Notes under the pieces: generated by a model
Told to the model about the DNA's origin: nothing
The model's database searches: none
The model's input: the letters and a program-made list of their open reading frames with translations, nothing else
Assembly (NCBI RefSeq): GCF_900188415.1
Contig: NZ_FZNV01000002.1
Location: 229,339 to 293,338, forward strand
Source of the DNA: Maribacter sedimenticola
GTDB taxonomy: Bacteria > Bacteroidota > Bacteroidia > Flavobacteriales > Flavobacteriaceae
DNA length: 64,000 bases
Direction: 5' to 3'
Shown here: in pieces, positions 1 through 7,028 of the stretch
Layout of the letters: every line of letters starts with the position of its first letter
Numbering within the stretch: the first letter of the stretch is position 1
Position numbers and translations under genes: made by a program

Positions 1-870
1 TTAGATGCATTTTTAAACGCAATCACCGGAACGTTAAGTTGGACATGGAAATCAATTATTTTTAATGTTCCATGGTACCTGAATTATTTTTGGGGATTGA
101 TACTGATTTCCTTGTTGGTGTGGGTTTTGGAAATTATATTTCCATGGCGTAAGGAACAAGGTGTTTTTAGAAAGGATTTTTGGCTGGATGCTTTTTATAT
201 GTTCTTCAATTTCTTTCTCTTTGCAATTGCGATAAGCGGTATTTATAAGATACTTCAAGTATTTTTTGAGGATATTGGCATTTCATCCAATAGTTTGGCC
301 TTGATCGATATATCTACTTGGCCCATGTGGGGACAGTTATTGGTATTCTTTATAGTGTTGGATTTTGTTCAGTGGTTTACCCATATCATGCTTCACAAGT
401 ATGCTTTTCTATGGAATTTTCATAAGGTACATCATAGCGTAAAAGAAATGGGATTTGCAGCCCACCTAAGGTACCATTGGATGGAGAATATACTCTATAA
501 ACCATTAAAGACTTTTGGGGTTATGGTATTGGGAGGTTTTGAACCGGAACAGGCTTATATTGTTCATTTTGCTGCTATTGCAATTGGTCATATAAACCAT
601 TCCAATATAAAAATTACTTGGGGACCTTTAAAATATGTGTTCAATAATCCGGTCATGCATCTGTATCATCATGCCTATGATTTGCCGCCAGGTACGTATG
701 GTGTTAATTTTGGAATTAGCCTTAGTCTATGGGATTATTTATTTAAGACCAATTATATACCTGAAGACAGTGGCAAGGTGAAGTTGGGTTATCCTGGTGA
801 CGAAAATTTACCTAAGGACTTTTTAGGGCAGGTTACCCACGGTTTTAAAAAAAGGAGAAGTAACATTTAG
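1..870 (+). CDS. Sterol desaturase / fatty acid hydroxylase family protein, 5' truncated by window edge
   Basis: The reading frame is already open at base 1 and has no in-frame stop before the stop codon at 868-870, so the N-terminus lies outside the window; the TTG at 97 is only the first possible start inside it. Several hydrophobic membrane segments alternate with the histidine clusters typical of the integral-membrane di-iron hydroxylase superfamily: HIMLH, HKVHHS, HLRYH, HINH and HLYHHAYD. Members hydroxylate or desaturate lipids such as sterols, carotenoids or fatty acids at the cytoplasmic membrane; the substrate here cannot be read from sequence. It converges on the minus-strand operon that follows, with a hairpin terminator over its stop codon. 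The family is certain, the substrate unknown. Confidence 0.85.
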   Translation, partial: LDAFLNAITGTLSWTWKSIIFNVPWYLNYFWGLILISLLVWVLEIIFPWRKEQGVFRKDFWLDAFYMFFNFFLFAIAISGIYKILQVFFEDIGISSNSLALIDISTWPMWGQLLVFFIVLDFVQWFTHIMLHKYAFLWNFHKVHHSVKEMGFAAHLRYHWMENILYKPLKTFGVMVLGGFEPEQAYIVHFAAIAIGHINHSNIKITWGPLKYVFNNPVMHLYHHAYDLPPGTYGVNFGISLSLWDYLFKTNYIPEDSGKVKLGYPGDENLPKDFLGQVTHGFKKRRSNI

Positions 871-886
871 TTTCTTCTCCTTTTTC
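849..886. terminator. Bidirectional hairpin terminator
   Basis: A 12-base stem AAAAAGGAGAAG (849-860) pairs with CTTCTCCTTTTT (874-885). The loop contains the stop codon of the hydroxylase gene. A-rich and T-rich flanks make it work in both directions, fitting the convergent arrangement with the HMA-protein operon. Confidence 0.7.
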
Positions 887-897
887 TATTCTTAAAT

Positions 898-1167
898 TTA
901 GTTTGCTAGTTTACCAGAAGCACAACTTACAAACGACTTGGCTTTGGACAAGACGGAATTTTCTTCATCTAAGCTGGGGTATCCTATGGACTTTAATTTA
1001 GATTTTACCGTAGCGATATCTTCTTTTTTTAAAGCATCAAAAGAAACCGATGATAATTCAACATTTACGGATACATTGGTAATAGCAGGAATTTCTTCTA
1101 GTTTAGATATAATAGTTTTGGCACAGCCACCACATTTTAAATTTTGAATAGGAATTATTGATGTCAT
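898..1167 (-). CDS. Heavy-metal-associated (HMA) domain protein, CopZ-like metallochaperone
   Basis: This 89-residue protein begins with a ferredoxin-like HMA fold. The metal-binding motif CGGC (Cys12 and Cys15) sits just after the first beta strand, as in copper chaperones and the N-terminal domains of copper ATPases. A short C-terminal extension with one further cysteine is not part of the domain. It probably carries a soft metal such as Cu(I) in the cytoplasm. Its start lies 3 bases after the stop of the haem lipoprotein gene, so it is the last gene of a three-gene operon (rhodanese, haem lipoprotein, HMA). A role in copper supply to the nearby cbb3 oxidase or in metal stress is inference. 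Confidence 0.8.
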   Translation of the reverse strand: MTSIIPIQNLKCGGCAKTIISKLEEIPAITNVSVNVELSSVSFDALKKEDIATVKSKLKSIGYPSLDEENSVLSKAKSFVSCASGKLAN

Positions 1168-1170
1168 ATC

Positions 1171-1812
1171 TTATTTACTTAGTTCGTTATTAAAAGTTAT
1201 ACTCCAAATACCCCTTACCTCATTTTCTGTATAGCCAACCGCTTGGTCATATGGATATTTATTCTTCAAAAGTTGTGTAACCTTTGGATCAATATTCATT
1301 TCTGGAACTCCGTGGCAATTTAAGCACATAGCATTGGTAATAATTGGGGAATAGAAATTAGTAGTACCGTCCTCGTTTGAGATTATTGGTTCGTAAGGCT
1401 CATTGTTATTGATTTTTGATTTAAAAAATTCAATATACTCCAGTTCTTTTTGGTTTGCTTGGTTGTTGGTATTTCTTGGTTTGTCACTGACCCTTCTAAT
1501 TTTGGCATGATGAACAATTGCCATGCTATCCATTAGCGGATATGCCTTTTCATTACAAAATTCTACAGCACCAACGGTACCGCTTTTTTGTAAGCTGGTC
1601 ATAAGATTTTTACCTAGAACTTTTTGGGTACTCTGTGCAAACTTTTTTCCTTTTTCTAGCAGGATACTATCGTTGGTTTTCAGGTCAACCACCATAGTAT
1701 TATTGATTTTGGATTCATTCGTAACATCATCTAAGCTCTCTTGTTTAATTTTCGGAGACTCTTTACACCCTATTAAAAAAAGTAGCCCTAATAGTAAAGT
1801 AAAATGTTTCAT
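1171..1812 (-). CDS. Haem-binding lipoprotein of the DUF3365 (Tll0287-like) family
   Basis: The 213-residue product starts with a lipoprotein signal ending in LIGC (Cys16), so it should be anchored to an envelope membrane. A C-terminal c-type haem motif CLNCH (Cys163, Cys166, His167) sits in the context usual for DUF3365/Tll0287-like proteins, small periplasmic haem proteins suspected of redox sensing or electron transfer. A further cysteine at 86 may be redox-active. It lies 18 bases after the rhodanese gene and 3 bases before the HMA gene. Its place in a sulfur-oxidation block suggests it could accept electrons from, or sense, sulfur or oxygen species, which is inference. Family assignment rests on the haem motif and overall pattern. 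Confidence 0.7.
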   Translation of the reverse strand: MKHFTLLLGLLFLIGCKESPKIKQESLDDVTNESKINNTMVVDLKTNDSILLEKGKKFAQSTQKVLGKNLMTSLQKSGTVGAVEFCNEKAYPLMDSMAIVHHAKIRRVSDKPRNTNNQANQKELEYIEFFKSKINNNEPYEPIISNEDGTTNFYSPIITNAMCLNCHGVPEMNIDPKVTQLLKNKYPYDQAVGYTENEVRGIWSITFNNELSK

Positions 1813-1830
1813 TTAAATCAATTTTATAGT

Positions 1831-2175
1831 TTATTTCCATGCACTATAACCACCCCTTAGGTCATACACTTGTTCAAAGCCCATCTTTAACAGTTTGCGT
1901 GCTGCTTTTTGGCTTCTAGCTCCTGATCTACAATACACATAAACAGCTTTTTCTTTATTTAATTTTTCAAAATATTTTTCAAAATTACCAGTATTGAAAA
2001 AATCCACATTTATAGCATTTTTTATATGGCCACCCCCATATTCTAAGGCAGTTCTTACATCAATAGGCTTAATGTTATTGGTGATGATTTGGGTTGCGTA
2101 TTCGTTCTTGTTCAATATAGTGATATTACCTGTGGTTACTTCTTTTTTACCAAAGAGGGTACTTAAAAATGACAT
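1831..2175 (-). CDS. Single-domain rhodanese-like sulfurtransferase
   Basis: This 114-residue protein is one rhodanese domain with the active-site loop CRSGARS; the catalytic cysteine is Cys82. It keeps the conserved DVR and GGGHI motifs near residues 39-50. Such proteins move sulfane sulfur between thiols through a cysteine persulfide. There is no clear signal peptide, only a short hydrophobic start, so a cytoplasmic location is likely. It is the first gene of the operon with the haem lipoprotein and HMA protein. A hairpin separates it from the upstream peroxiredoxin gene, so it may be expressed by read-through or from a weak promoter around 2187-2194 (TAATTTTA on the minus strand). Confidence 0.88.
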   Translation of the reverse strand: MSFLSTLFGKKEVTTGNITILNKNEYATQIITNNIKPIDVRTALEYGGGHIKNAINVDFFNTGNFEKYFEKLNKEKAVYVYCRSGARSQKAARKLLKMGFEQVYDLRGGYSAWK

Positions 2176-2208
2176 AGTGTTTTATTTAAAATTAATATTC
2201 AATAATAG

Positions 2209-2240
2209 AAAGTAACGGTCTTTTATTTGACCGTTACTTT
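2209..2240. terminator. Hairpin between peroxiredoxin and rhodanese genes, probable terminator
   Basis: AAAGTAACGGTC (2209-2220) is perfectly repeated as GACCGTTACTTT (2229-2240) around an 8-base loop. It lies just after the peroxiredoxin stop codon. The following tract on the minus strand is only moderately T-rich, so termination may be incomplete. The arms contain GTAAC and GTTAC half sites but at the wrong spacing for the operator described nearby. Confidence 0.5.
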
Positions 2241-2260
2241 CAAAACCAACCAATAAAAAA

Positions 2261-2923
2261 TTAATTAAGACTTTTTTTAGCTAAATACCAATCAACCTTT
2301 TCCAAAGTATCATCGGCAATACGAGCATTAAGTTCATTTAAGGTTTTTGGAGGGGATACAATGACCTTGTCACCTTTTTTCCAATCCAAAGGCATTGCTA
2401 CCTTATACTCATCTGATGTTTGCAAAGCTTCTAAAGCCCTTAAGATTTCGTCCATGTTTCGCCCAACATTTAGTGGGTAATACATTATTAGTCTTATTTT
2501 TTTCTTTGGGTCTATAAAGAAAACGGCACGTACTGCTGCAGTTTCACTTTCATTAGGCTGAAGCATTCCGTATTTCTTGGAAACCTTCATGTCCAAATCT
2601 GCTATAATAGGAAAATCAAAATATACGCCTGTATTTTTGCGAACGTTCTGTACCCATCCTAAATGCGCATGAACACTATCTATACTTAAACCCAACAGTG
2701 CAGTATTAAGTGCATCAAATTCTGGTTTTCTTAGTGCAAATCCACTCATTTCAGTTGTGCATACCGGTGTAAAATCTGCAGGATGCGAAAACATGACGAT
2801 CCACTTATCTTTTGCAAATTCAGATAATTTAATTTTTCCTATAGTTGTTACAGCTTCAAAATCTGGAGCAATATCCCCAATTCTAGGCATGCTTGCTATT
2901 TCATTATTTTGTATTGTTTCCAT
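2261..2923 (-). CDS. 1-Cys peroxiredoxin (Prx6 type)
   Basis: The protein reduces hydrogen peroxide or organic peroxides with a single cysteine. The peroxidatic cysteine lies in PADFTPVCTTE (Cys55 counted from the ATG at 2923), and no other cysteine occurs, so it is a true 1-Cys enzyme. A long C-terminal arm with PPKTLNELNAR is typical of the Prx6 group of about 210-225 residues. A second ATG lies six bases upstream at 2929. The 2923 start is preferred because the predicted promoter then gives a leader of about 12 bases, as for neighbouring genes. Its own operator and -7 element precede it, and a terminator separates it from the dioxygenase gene upstream. Confidence 0.92.
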   Translation of the reverse strand: METIQNNEIASMPRIGDIAPDFEAVTTIGKIKLSEFAKDKWIVMFSHPADFTPVCTTEMSGFALRKPEFDALNTALLGLSIDSVHAHLGWVQNVRKNTGVYFDFPIIADLDMKVSKKYGMLQPNESETAAVRAVFFIDPKKKIRLIMYYPLNVGRNMDEILRALEALQTSDEYKVAMPLDWKKGDKVIVSPPKTLNELNARIADDTLEKVDWYLAKKSLN

Positions 2924-2940
2924 GTTCATCTAATTTTAAC

Positions 2941-2984
2941 TAAAGGTACAGCTAGGAGGCAATAGGTACAGTAACACTAGTTAC
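2941..2984 (-). promoter_or_regulatory. Crp/Fnr-type operator plus -7 element of the peroxiredoxin gene
   Basis: The palindrome GTAACACTAGTTAC occupies 2971-2984. On the minus strand, 22 bases later, comes the -7 element TACCTTTA (2948-2941), matching the Bacteroidota consensus TAnnTTTG except for the last base. The gene starts 18 bases further on. The same geometry recurs at seven other sites in this window. Confidence 0.75.
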
Positions 2985-3001
2985 ATAGCATAAATAAATC
3001 A

Positions 3002-3044
3002 GAAAAAAAAGGAGGGGTACTTTAGTATAAAAAGTACCCCTCCT
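3002..3044 (-). terminator. Rho-independent terminator of the first CstB-like gene
   Basis: AGGAGGGGTACTTT (3010-3023) pairs perfectly with AAAGTACCCCTCCT (3031-3044) around a 7-base loop. On the minus strand the stem is followed by a run of eight T residues (3009-3002), the classic intrinsic terminator form. Confidence 0.88.
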
Positions 3045-3130
3045 AACATCAACCAAACTGCCGTTAAACAGCATAAAAAACTAAATCAAGTTTTAACATA
3101 ATAAAATATCGTGTCCAATAATAATTTGGA

Positions 3131-4540
3131 CTATAGTGTAGTAGGGCAGATAAAATCTGATACAGGTATTCCTGCTTCTTTTATTGATTTGAATCCTCCT
3201 TTTACATCTATTAGATTATGAATACCTCTACTTTTTAAAATAGATGCCGCAATCATACTTCTGTAACCACCGGCACAGTGTACATAAAACTGTTTCTTTT
3301 CTGGAAATTCTGCTAAATGATCATTTAGGAAATCTAACTGAGTATTTTTTGCATCTAGGATATGTTCAGATAGAAATTCAGATTCTTTACGCACATCAAA
3401 TACAGGTGCTTTTTCAGTTTCAAGAACTTCTTTAAGCTTGTTGGCATCAACTTGGCTAACGGTATCATATTCCATTGCTGCCTTTTTCCAAGCATCAAAA
3501 CCTCCTTCTAAATACCCTAAAGTACCATCAAAACCAACTCTAGAAAGTCTAGTCACTGCCTCTTCTTCCAAACCAACAGGGGTAACCAATAAAATAGGCT
3601 GTTTAACATCGGCTATTAAAGCACCTACCCAAGGAGCAAAGCTACCATCAAGACCAATAAAAATAGAACGTGGTATATGACCAGCCGCAAAATCATCTTG
3701 GTTTCGCACATCTAATACAATGGCACCTGTTTCATTTGCAGCAGCTTCAAAAGCCTTTGGGGAAAGAGCTCTTGTACCACGTTCCAAGACTTCTTTTATA
3801 TCTTCATAACCTTCTTTGTTCAATTTTACGTTTAAAGGAAAATATTGAGGTGGTGGTAGTAAACCATCGATCACTTCATCAATAAACTCTTCTTTGGTCA
3901 TATCTGAACGTAAAGCGTAATTCATTTTCTTTTGGTTGCCCAAGGTATCTACTGTTTCTTTCATCATATTCTTACCACATGCAGAACCGGCACCATGAGC
4001 GGGATAGACGATGACGTCATCTTCTAAAGGCATAATTTTTTCACGTAGACTGTCAAATAAGAATCCGGCTAGGTCACGCTCTGTCAATTCGCCCATTTTC
4101 TGAGCAAGATCAGGTCTGCCCACATCACCTAAAAATAAAGTGTCTCCGCTAAATATAGCATAGTCTTTACCATTGGCATCTCTTAGTAAATATGTGGTAC
4201 TTTCCATTGTATGCCCTGGAGTATGTAATGCAATAATGGTAATATCACCTAATTTAAACTCTTGATTATCTTTTGCTATTATAGCTTCAAAAGACGGATT
4301 TGCTTTTGGTCCGTATATAATATCAGCACCAGTTTCTTTGGCCAAGGTTACATGACCACTAACAAAATCTGCATGAAAATGGGTTTCAAAAATATATTTT
4401 ATGGTAGCGTTATTGGCCCTTGCTTTGTTTATGTAAGGTTGTACTTCCCTTAATGGGTCAATTATGGCAACTTCTCCATTGCTTTCAATGTAATAAGCAC
4501 CTTGCGCCAAACAACCTGTATAAATTTGTTCTACTTTCAT
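3131..4540 (-). CDS. CstB-like persulfide dioxygenase / rhodanese fusion, copy 1
   Basis: The 469-residue protein has three domains: a metallo-beta-lactamase fold dioxygenase (about 1-240), a degenerate rhodanese (about 260-355) and a rhodanese (about 370-465). The dioxygenase keeps His54, His56, Asp58 and His63 of HFHADFVSGH, with Phe where classical HxHxDH enzymes have His, consistent with the mononuclear iron site of ETHE1-type enzymes. The central rhodanese has TPVGLEE where the cysteine loop should be, so it is catalytically dead. The last one has CAGGYRS with Cys422. This layout matches staphylococcal CstB, which oxidises persulfides to sulfite and thiosulfate. It has its own operator and terminator. 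It is a tandem duplicate of the next gene. Confidence 0.87.
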   Translation of the reverse strand: MKVEQIYTGCLAQGAYYIESNGEVAIIDPLREVQPYINKARANNATIKYIFETHFHADFVSGHVTLAKETGADIIYGPKANPSFEAIIAKDNQEFKLGDITIIALHTPGHTMESTTYLLRDANGKDYAIFSGDTLFLGDVGRPDLAQKMGELTERDLAGFLFDSLREKIMPLEDDVIVYPAHGAGSACGKNMMKETVDTLGNQKKMNYALRSDMTKEEFIDEVIDGLLPPPQYFPLNVKLNKEGYEDIKEVLERGTRALSPKAFEAAANETGAIVLDVRNQDDFAAGHIPRSIFIGLDGSFAPWVGALIADVKQPILLVTPVGLEEEAVTRLSRVGFDGTLGYLEGGFDAWKKAAMEYDTVSQVDANKLKEVLETEKAPVFDVRKESEFLSEHILDAKNTQLDFLNDHLAEFPEKKQFYVHCAGGYRSMIAASILKSRGIHNLIDVKGGFKSIKEAGIPVSDFICPTTL

Positions 4541-4562
4541 TATTCAATGATTTAATTATGGT

Positions 4563-4606
4563 CAAAATTACTGGTTGGGCCAATCATGCACAGTAACTAA
4601 AGTTAC
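4563..4606 (-). promoter_or_regulatory. Crp/Fnr-type operator plus -7 element of CstB-like copy 1
   Basis: GTAACTAAAGTTAC lies at 4593-4606 and the -7 element TAATTTTG at 4570-4563 on the minus strand, again 22 bases apart. The start codon follows 22 bases after the -7 element. The perfect GTAAC/GTTAC half sites and a full TAnnTTTG match make this one of the clearest copies. Confidence 0.8.
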
Positions 4607-4617
4607 ATAGGGTAGGG

Positions 4618-4651
4618 GCAAAAAAAAGAGCCCTGTACTTACAAGGCTCTC
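4618..4651 (-). terminator. Terminator of CstB-like copy 2
   Basis: AGAGCCCTGTA pairs with TACAAGGCTCT with one mismatch near 4628-4651. On the minus strand the stem is followed by a run of T residues (4627-4621). It separates the two tandem dioxygenase genes into individual transcripts. Confidence 0.75.
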
Positions 4652-4662
4652 TTTGGTTTAAA

Positions 4663-6078
4663 TTATAATAGTGTTGTGGGGCAGACGTAATCAGATACAG
4701 GAATAGAAGTTTTGGAAATAGCGTCAAATCCACCTTTGACATCGGTAAAATCCTGCCATCCCCTTTGTTTTAAAATAGATGCGGCGATCATGCTCCTGTA
4801 ACCACCCGCACAATGTAGGACAAAAGGTTGGTCCTTTGGAAATTGAGCAAGGTGCTGGTTTATTTCGTTTAAAGGAACATTGATAGCCCCAATAACATGT
4901 TCAGAATCATATTCGCTCTTTTTTCTTACATCGATAACTAAAGGCTTTTTGGTAGCAATTAAATTTTCCAATGTGGTAGCGTCTATTCGATCACTAGTTT
5001 CATATGCCTTATTTGCGCCTTTCCAGGAATCAAATCCACCTTTTAAGAATCCTACCGTATTGTCATATCCAACCCTGGACAGTCTAGTAATAGCTTCCTC
5101 CTCCTTGTCCTTATAGGTTACCAAGAGAATTTCCTGTTTTATATCAGGAATCATTTCACCTACCCATTGGGCAAAACTACCATCCAGTCCTATGTTGATA
5201 CTGTTTGGAATAAAGCCTTTTGCAAAATCTTCCGCATTTCGGGTATCCAGTACCAATGCACCTGTTTCATTGGCTACGGTTTCAAAAGCTTCTGGAGAAT
5301 ATGGCGTAGTTGCCCGATCCATAATTTGATCTAGACTTTCATACCCCTGTATGTTCATAATAACATTTTTGGGGAAATACCCCGGAGGTGTGGTTAAACC
5401 GGTCAACAATTCTTTAATGAACTCTTCCTTGGTCATGTCTGGTCTTAGGGCATAGTTGACCTTCTTTTGATGACCTAAAGTATCCGTTGTTTCCTTGCTC
5501 ATCATTTTACCGCAAGCGGAGCCCGCCCCGTGATTAGGGTAAACGATCAAATCATCATTTAAGGGCATGATTCTATTCCTTAACGAATCGTACAAATGTG
5601 CCGCTAATTTTTCTTCGGTAAGATCGGCCACTACATGCTGTGCTAAATCTGGTCTACCTACATCACCAATAAACAGGGTATCTCCCGTTATCAATCCATG
5701 TTCTTTACCATTTTCATCAATTAAAAGATACGTGGTACTCTCCATGGTATGGCCAGGGGTATGGATAACCTTCACCTTATAATCGCCAACTTCAAATATC
5801 TGATTGTCCCTTGCCGTTGTTGCCTTGTATGCCGGTTTAGCTCCGGGGCCAAATACGATTTCAGCTCCTGCTTTTTTCTGTAGGTCTAAATGTCCGCTGA
5901 CAAAATCTGCATGAAAATGTGTTTCAAAGACATATTTGATTTTTGCATTATCTTTTTTGGCACGTTCCAAATAAGGCTGAACTTCGCGCAATGGGTCAAA
6001 AACTGCGGCTACACCCTTACTTTCTATATAATAGGCAGCGTGTGCCAAACATCCGGTATAAATTTGTTCTACTTTCAT
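4663..6078 (-). CDS. CstB-like persulfide dioxygenase / rhodanese fusion, copy 2
   Basis: This 471-residue protein is closely similar along its whole length to the neighbouring copy and has the same three domains. Metal-site residues are His54, His56, Asp58 and His63 in HFHADFVSGH. The middle rhodanese carries TYKDKEE instead of a cysteine loop and is therefore inactive, while the last has CAGGYRS with Cys423. Both copies also share a C-terminal SDxxCPTTL tail containing an extra conserved cysteine. The predicted reaction is oxygen-dependent oxidation of low-molecular-weight persulfides with sulfur transfer. Each copy has its own promoter, operator and terminator, so the duplication included the control region. 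Different persulfide substrates or oxygen affinities are possible but not visible. Confidence 0.87.
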   Translation of the reverse strand: MKVEQIYTGCLAHAAYYIESKGVAAVFDPLREVQPYLERAKKDNAKIKYVFETHFHADFVSGHLDLQKKAGAEIVFGPGAKPAYKATTARDNQIFEVGDYKVKVIHTPGHTMESTTYLLIDENGKEHGLITGDTLFIGDVGRPDLAQHVVADLTEEKLAAHLYDSLRNRIMPLNDDLIVYPNHGAGSACGKMMSKETTDTLGHQKKVNYALRPDMTKEEFIKELLTGLTTPPGYFPKNVIMNIQGYESLDQIMDRATTPYSPEAFETVANETGALVLDTRNAEDFAKGFIPNSINIGLDGSFAQWVGEMIPDIKQEILLVTYKDKEEEAITRLSRVGYDNTVGFLKGGFDSWKGANKAYETSDRIDATTLENLIATKKPLVIDVRKKSEYDSEHVIGAINVPLNEINQHLAQFPKDQPFVLHCAGGYRSMIAASILKQRGWQDFTDVKGGFDAISKTSIPVSDYVCPTTLL

Positions 6079-6102
6079 GATATAATTGTATTGATTAATA
6101 CC

Positions 6103-6146
6103 TAAAATTACTTGAAGAAAACATGTTGTACAGTGACATTGGTCAC
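6103..6146 (-). promoter_or_regulatory. Crp/Fnr-type operator plus -7 element of CstB-like copy 2
   Basis: GTGACATTGGTCAC lies at 6133-6146, with the -7 element TAATTTTA at 6110-6103 on the minus strand and 22 bases between them. The TGAC/GTCA half sites connect the GTAAC-type boxes of the sulfur genes with the TGAC-type boxes of the cbb3 genes. Confidence 0.75.
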
Positions 6147-6161
6147 ATAAGGAATTTTATT

Positions 6162-6959
6162 TTAAAAAAATTCCATGTAGAAAATAAAGGCCGCCATAAC
6201 AAGAATGAAATAACCAAAACCTTTCTTTAACTTATTGCCGTCAATGAAAGTGCCAAGGTAGCTACCAATAAAGATGCCTATGAGCGAAAGGCCGGTAAAG
6301 AGGAAGAGAAAACTCCAATCTATGAGCATTGTCATAGCATCGCCCAAAAGAAAACCAAGCAAAGATTTTATGGCAATAATGACCAATGAGGTTCCTACGG
6401 CGACTTTCATTTCTACATTTGCCAAAATGACCAATGCGGGTATGATCAAGAAACCGCCACCAGCACCGATCAGTCCTGTAATACCGCCAACCAATAATCC
6501 TTCTAGAAGAATTAACGGATAATTATAGGCAACATCACCTTTAGTTGTTATAACTTTTTCCTTTTTAAGCATGGAGTATGCCGCAGGAATCATTAAAAGT
6601 GCAAATAGGCCGAACATGGCCATTCTCCGGGTAAATTGTAATTGTTCAATTTCAAAGAGGACATCTGGCATTGCTGGAACTACATAATGTCTTACCATAG
6701 TAACACCAATAATGGCAGGTATGCCAAAAACTATGGCGGTACGCCAATCTACATACCCTTTTAAATGTTGTTGCCAGCCTCCAACAAGCGCACTGGCCCC
6801 TACAGTAAATAGAGAGTAGGCCGTGGCAGCTTTTTCATTGATGGTAAACAGATAGGCCAGAACAGGTACGGCCAAAATAGAACCGCCACCGCCAATGAGT
6901 CCTAATGAAATGCCAATGACCAAGGCGCTGAAGTATCCAATAATGTGCAATATTTCCAT
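6162..6959 (-). CDS. TauE/SafE family sulfite/anion exporter
   Basis: The 265-residue protein is almost entirely hydrophobic with about seven or eight membrane spans and two internal repeats, each with a glycine-rich start (SLGLIGGGGSIL near residue 19 and GLIGAGGGFLI near 160). This is the signature of the TauE/SafE (TSUP) family, which exports sulfite, sulfoacetate or related organic anions. Next to two persulfide dioxygenases whose product is sulfite, sulfite export is the natural reading; this is contextual inference. The gene lies after the Crp/Fnr gene but has its own operator and promoter. A weak AT-rich hairpin overlaps its stop codon. Confidence 0.87.
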   Translation of the reverse strand: MEILHIIGYFSALVIGISLGLIGGGGSILAVPVLAYLFTINEKAATAYSLFTVGASALVGGWQQHLKGYVDWRTAIVFGIPAIIGVTMVRHYVVPAMPDVLFEIEQLQFTRRMAMFGLFALLMIPAAYSMLKKEKVITTKGDVAYNYPLILLEGLLVGGITGLIGAGGGFLIIPALVILANVEMKVAVGTSLVIIAIKSLLGFLLGDAMTMLIDWSFLFLFTGLSLIGIFIGSYLGTFIDGNKLKKGFGYFILVMAAFIFYMEFF

Positions 6960-6977
6960 GATATTTTTTTAATACCA

Positions 6978-7021
6978 CAAAAGTATTGCGGGTGCCTGTC
7001 CTTGGCAGTAACAATGGTTAC
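6978..7021 (-). promoter_or_regulatory. Crp/Fnr-type operator plus -7 element of the TauE/SafE gene
   Basis: GTAACAATGGTTAC lies at 7008-7021, beginning 8 bases beyond the stop codon of the crp/fnr-type gene. The -7 element TACTTTTG (6985-6978, minus strand) is 22 bases away and matches TAnnTTTG fully. The box is identical in sequence to that of the DUF983-regulator operon. Confidence 0.8.
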
Positions 7022-7028
7022 AGAGGCA

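Noticed and set aside
97-870. Start of the hydroxylase gene at TTG 97
   Set aside because: The frame is open to base 1 with coding-like sequence, so the gene continues outside the window.
6151-6174. GGAATTTT...AAAAAAATTCC hairpin at the end of the TauE gene as a terminator
   Set aside because: The stem is A/T-only apart from two G/C pairs and overlaps the stop codon; too weak to call.
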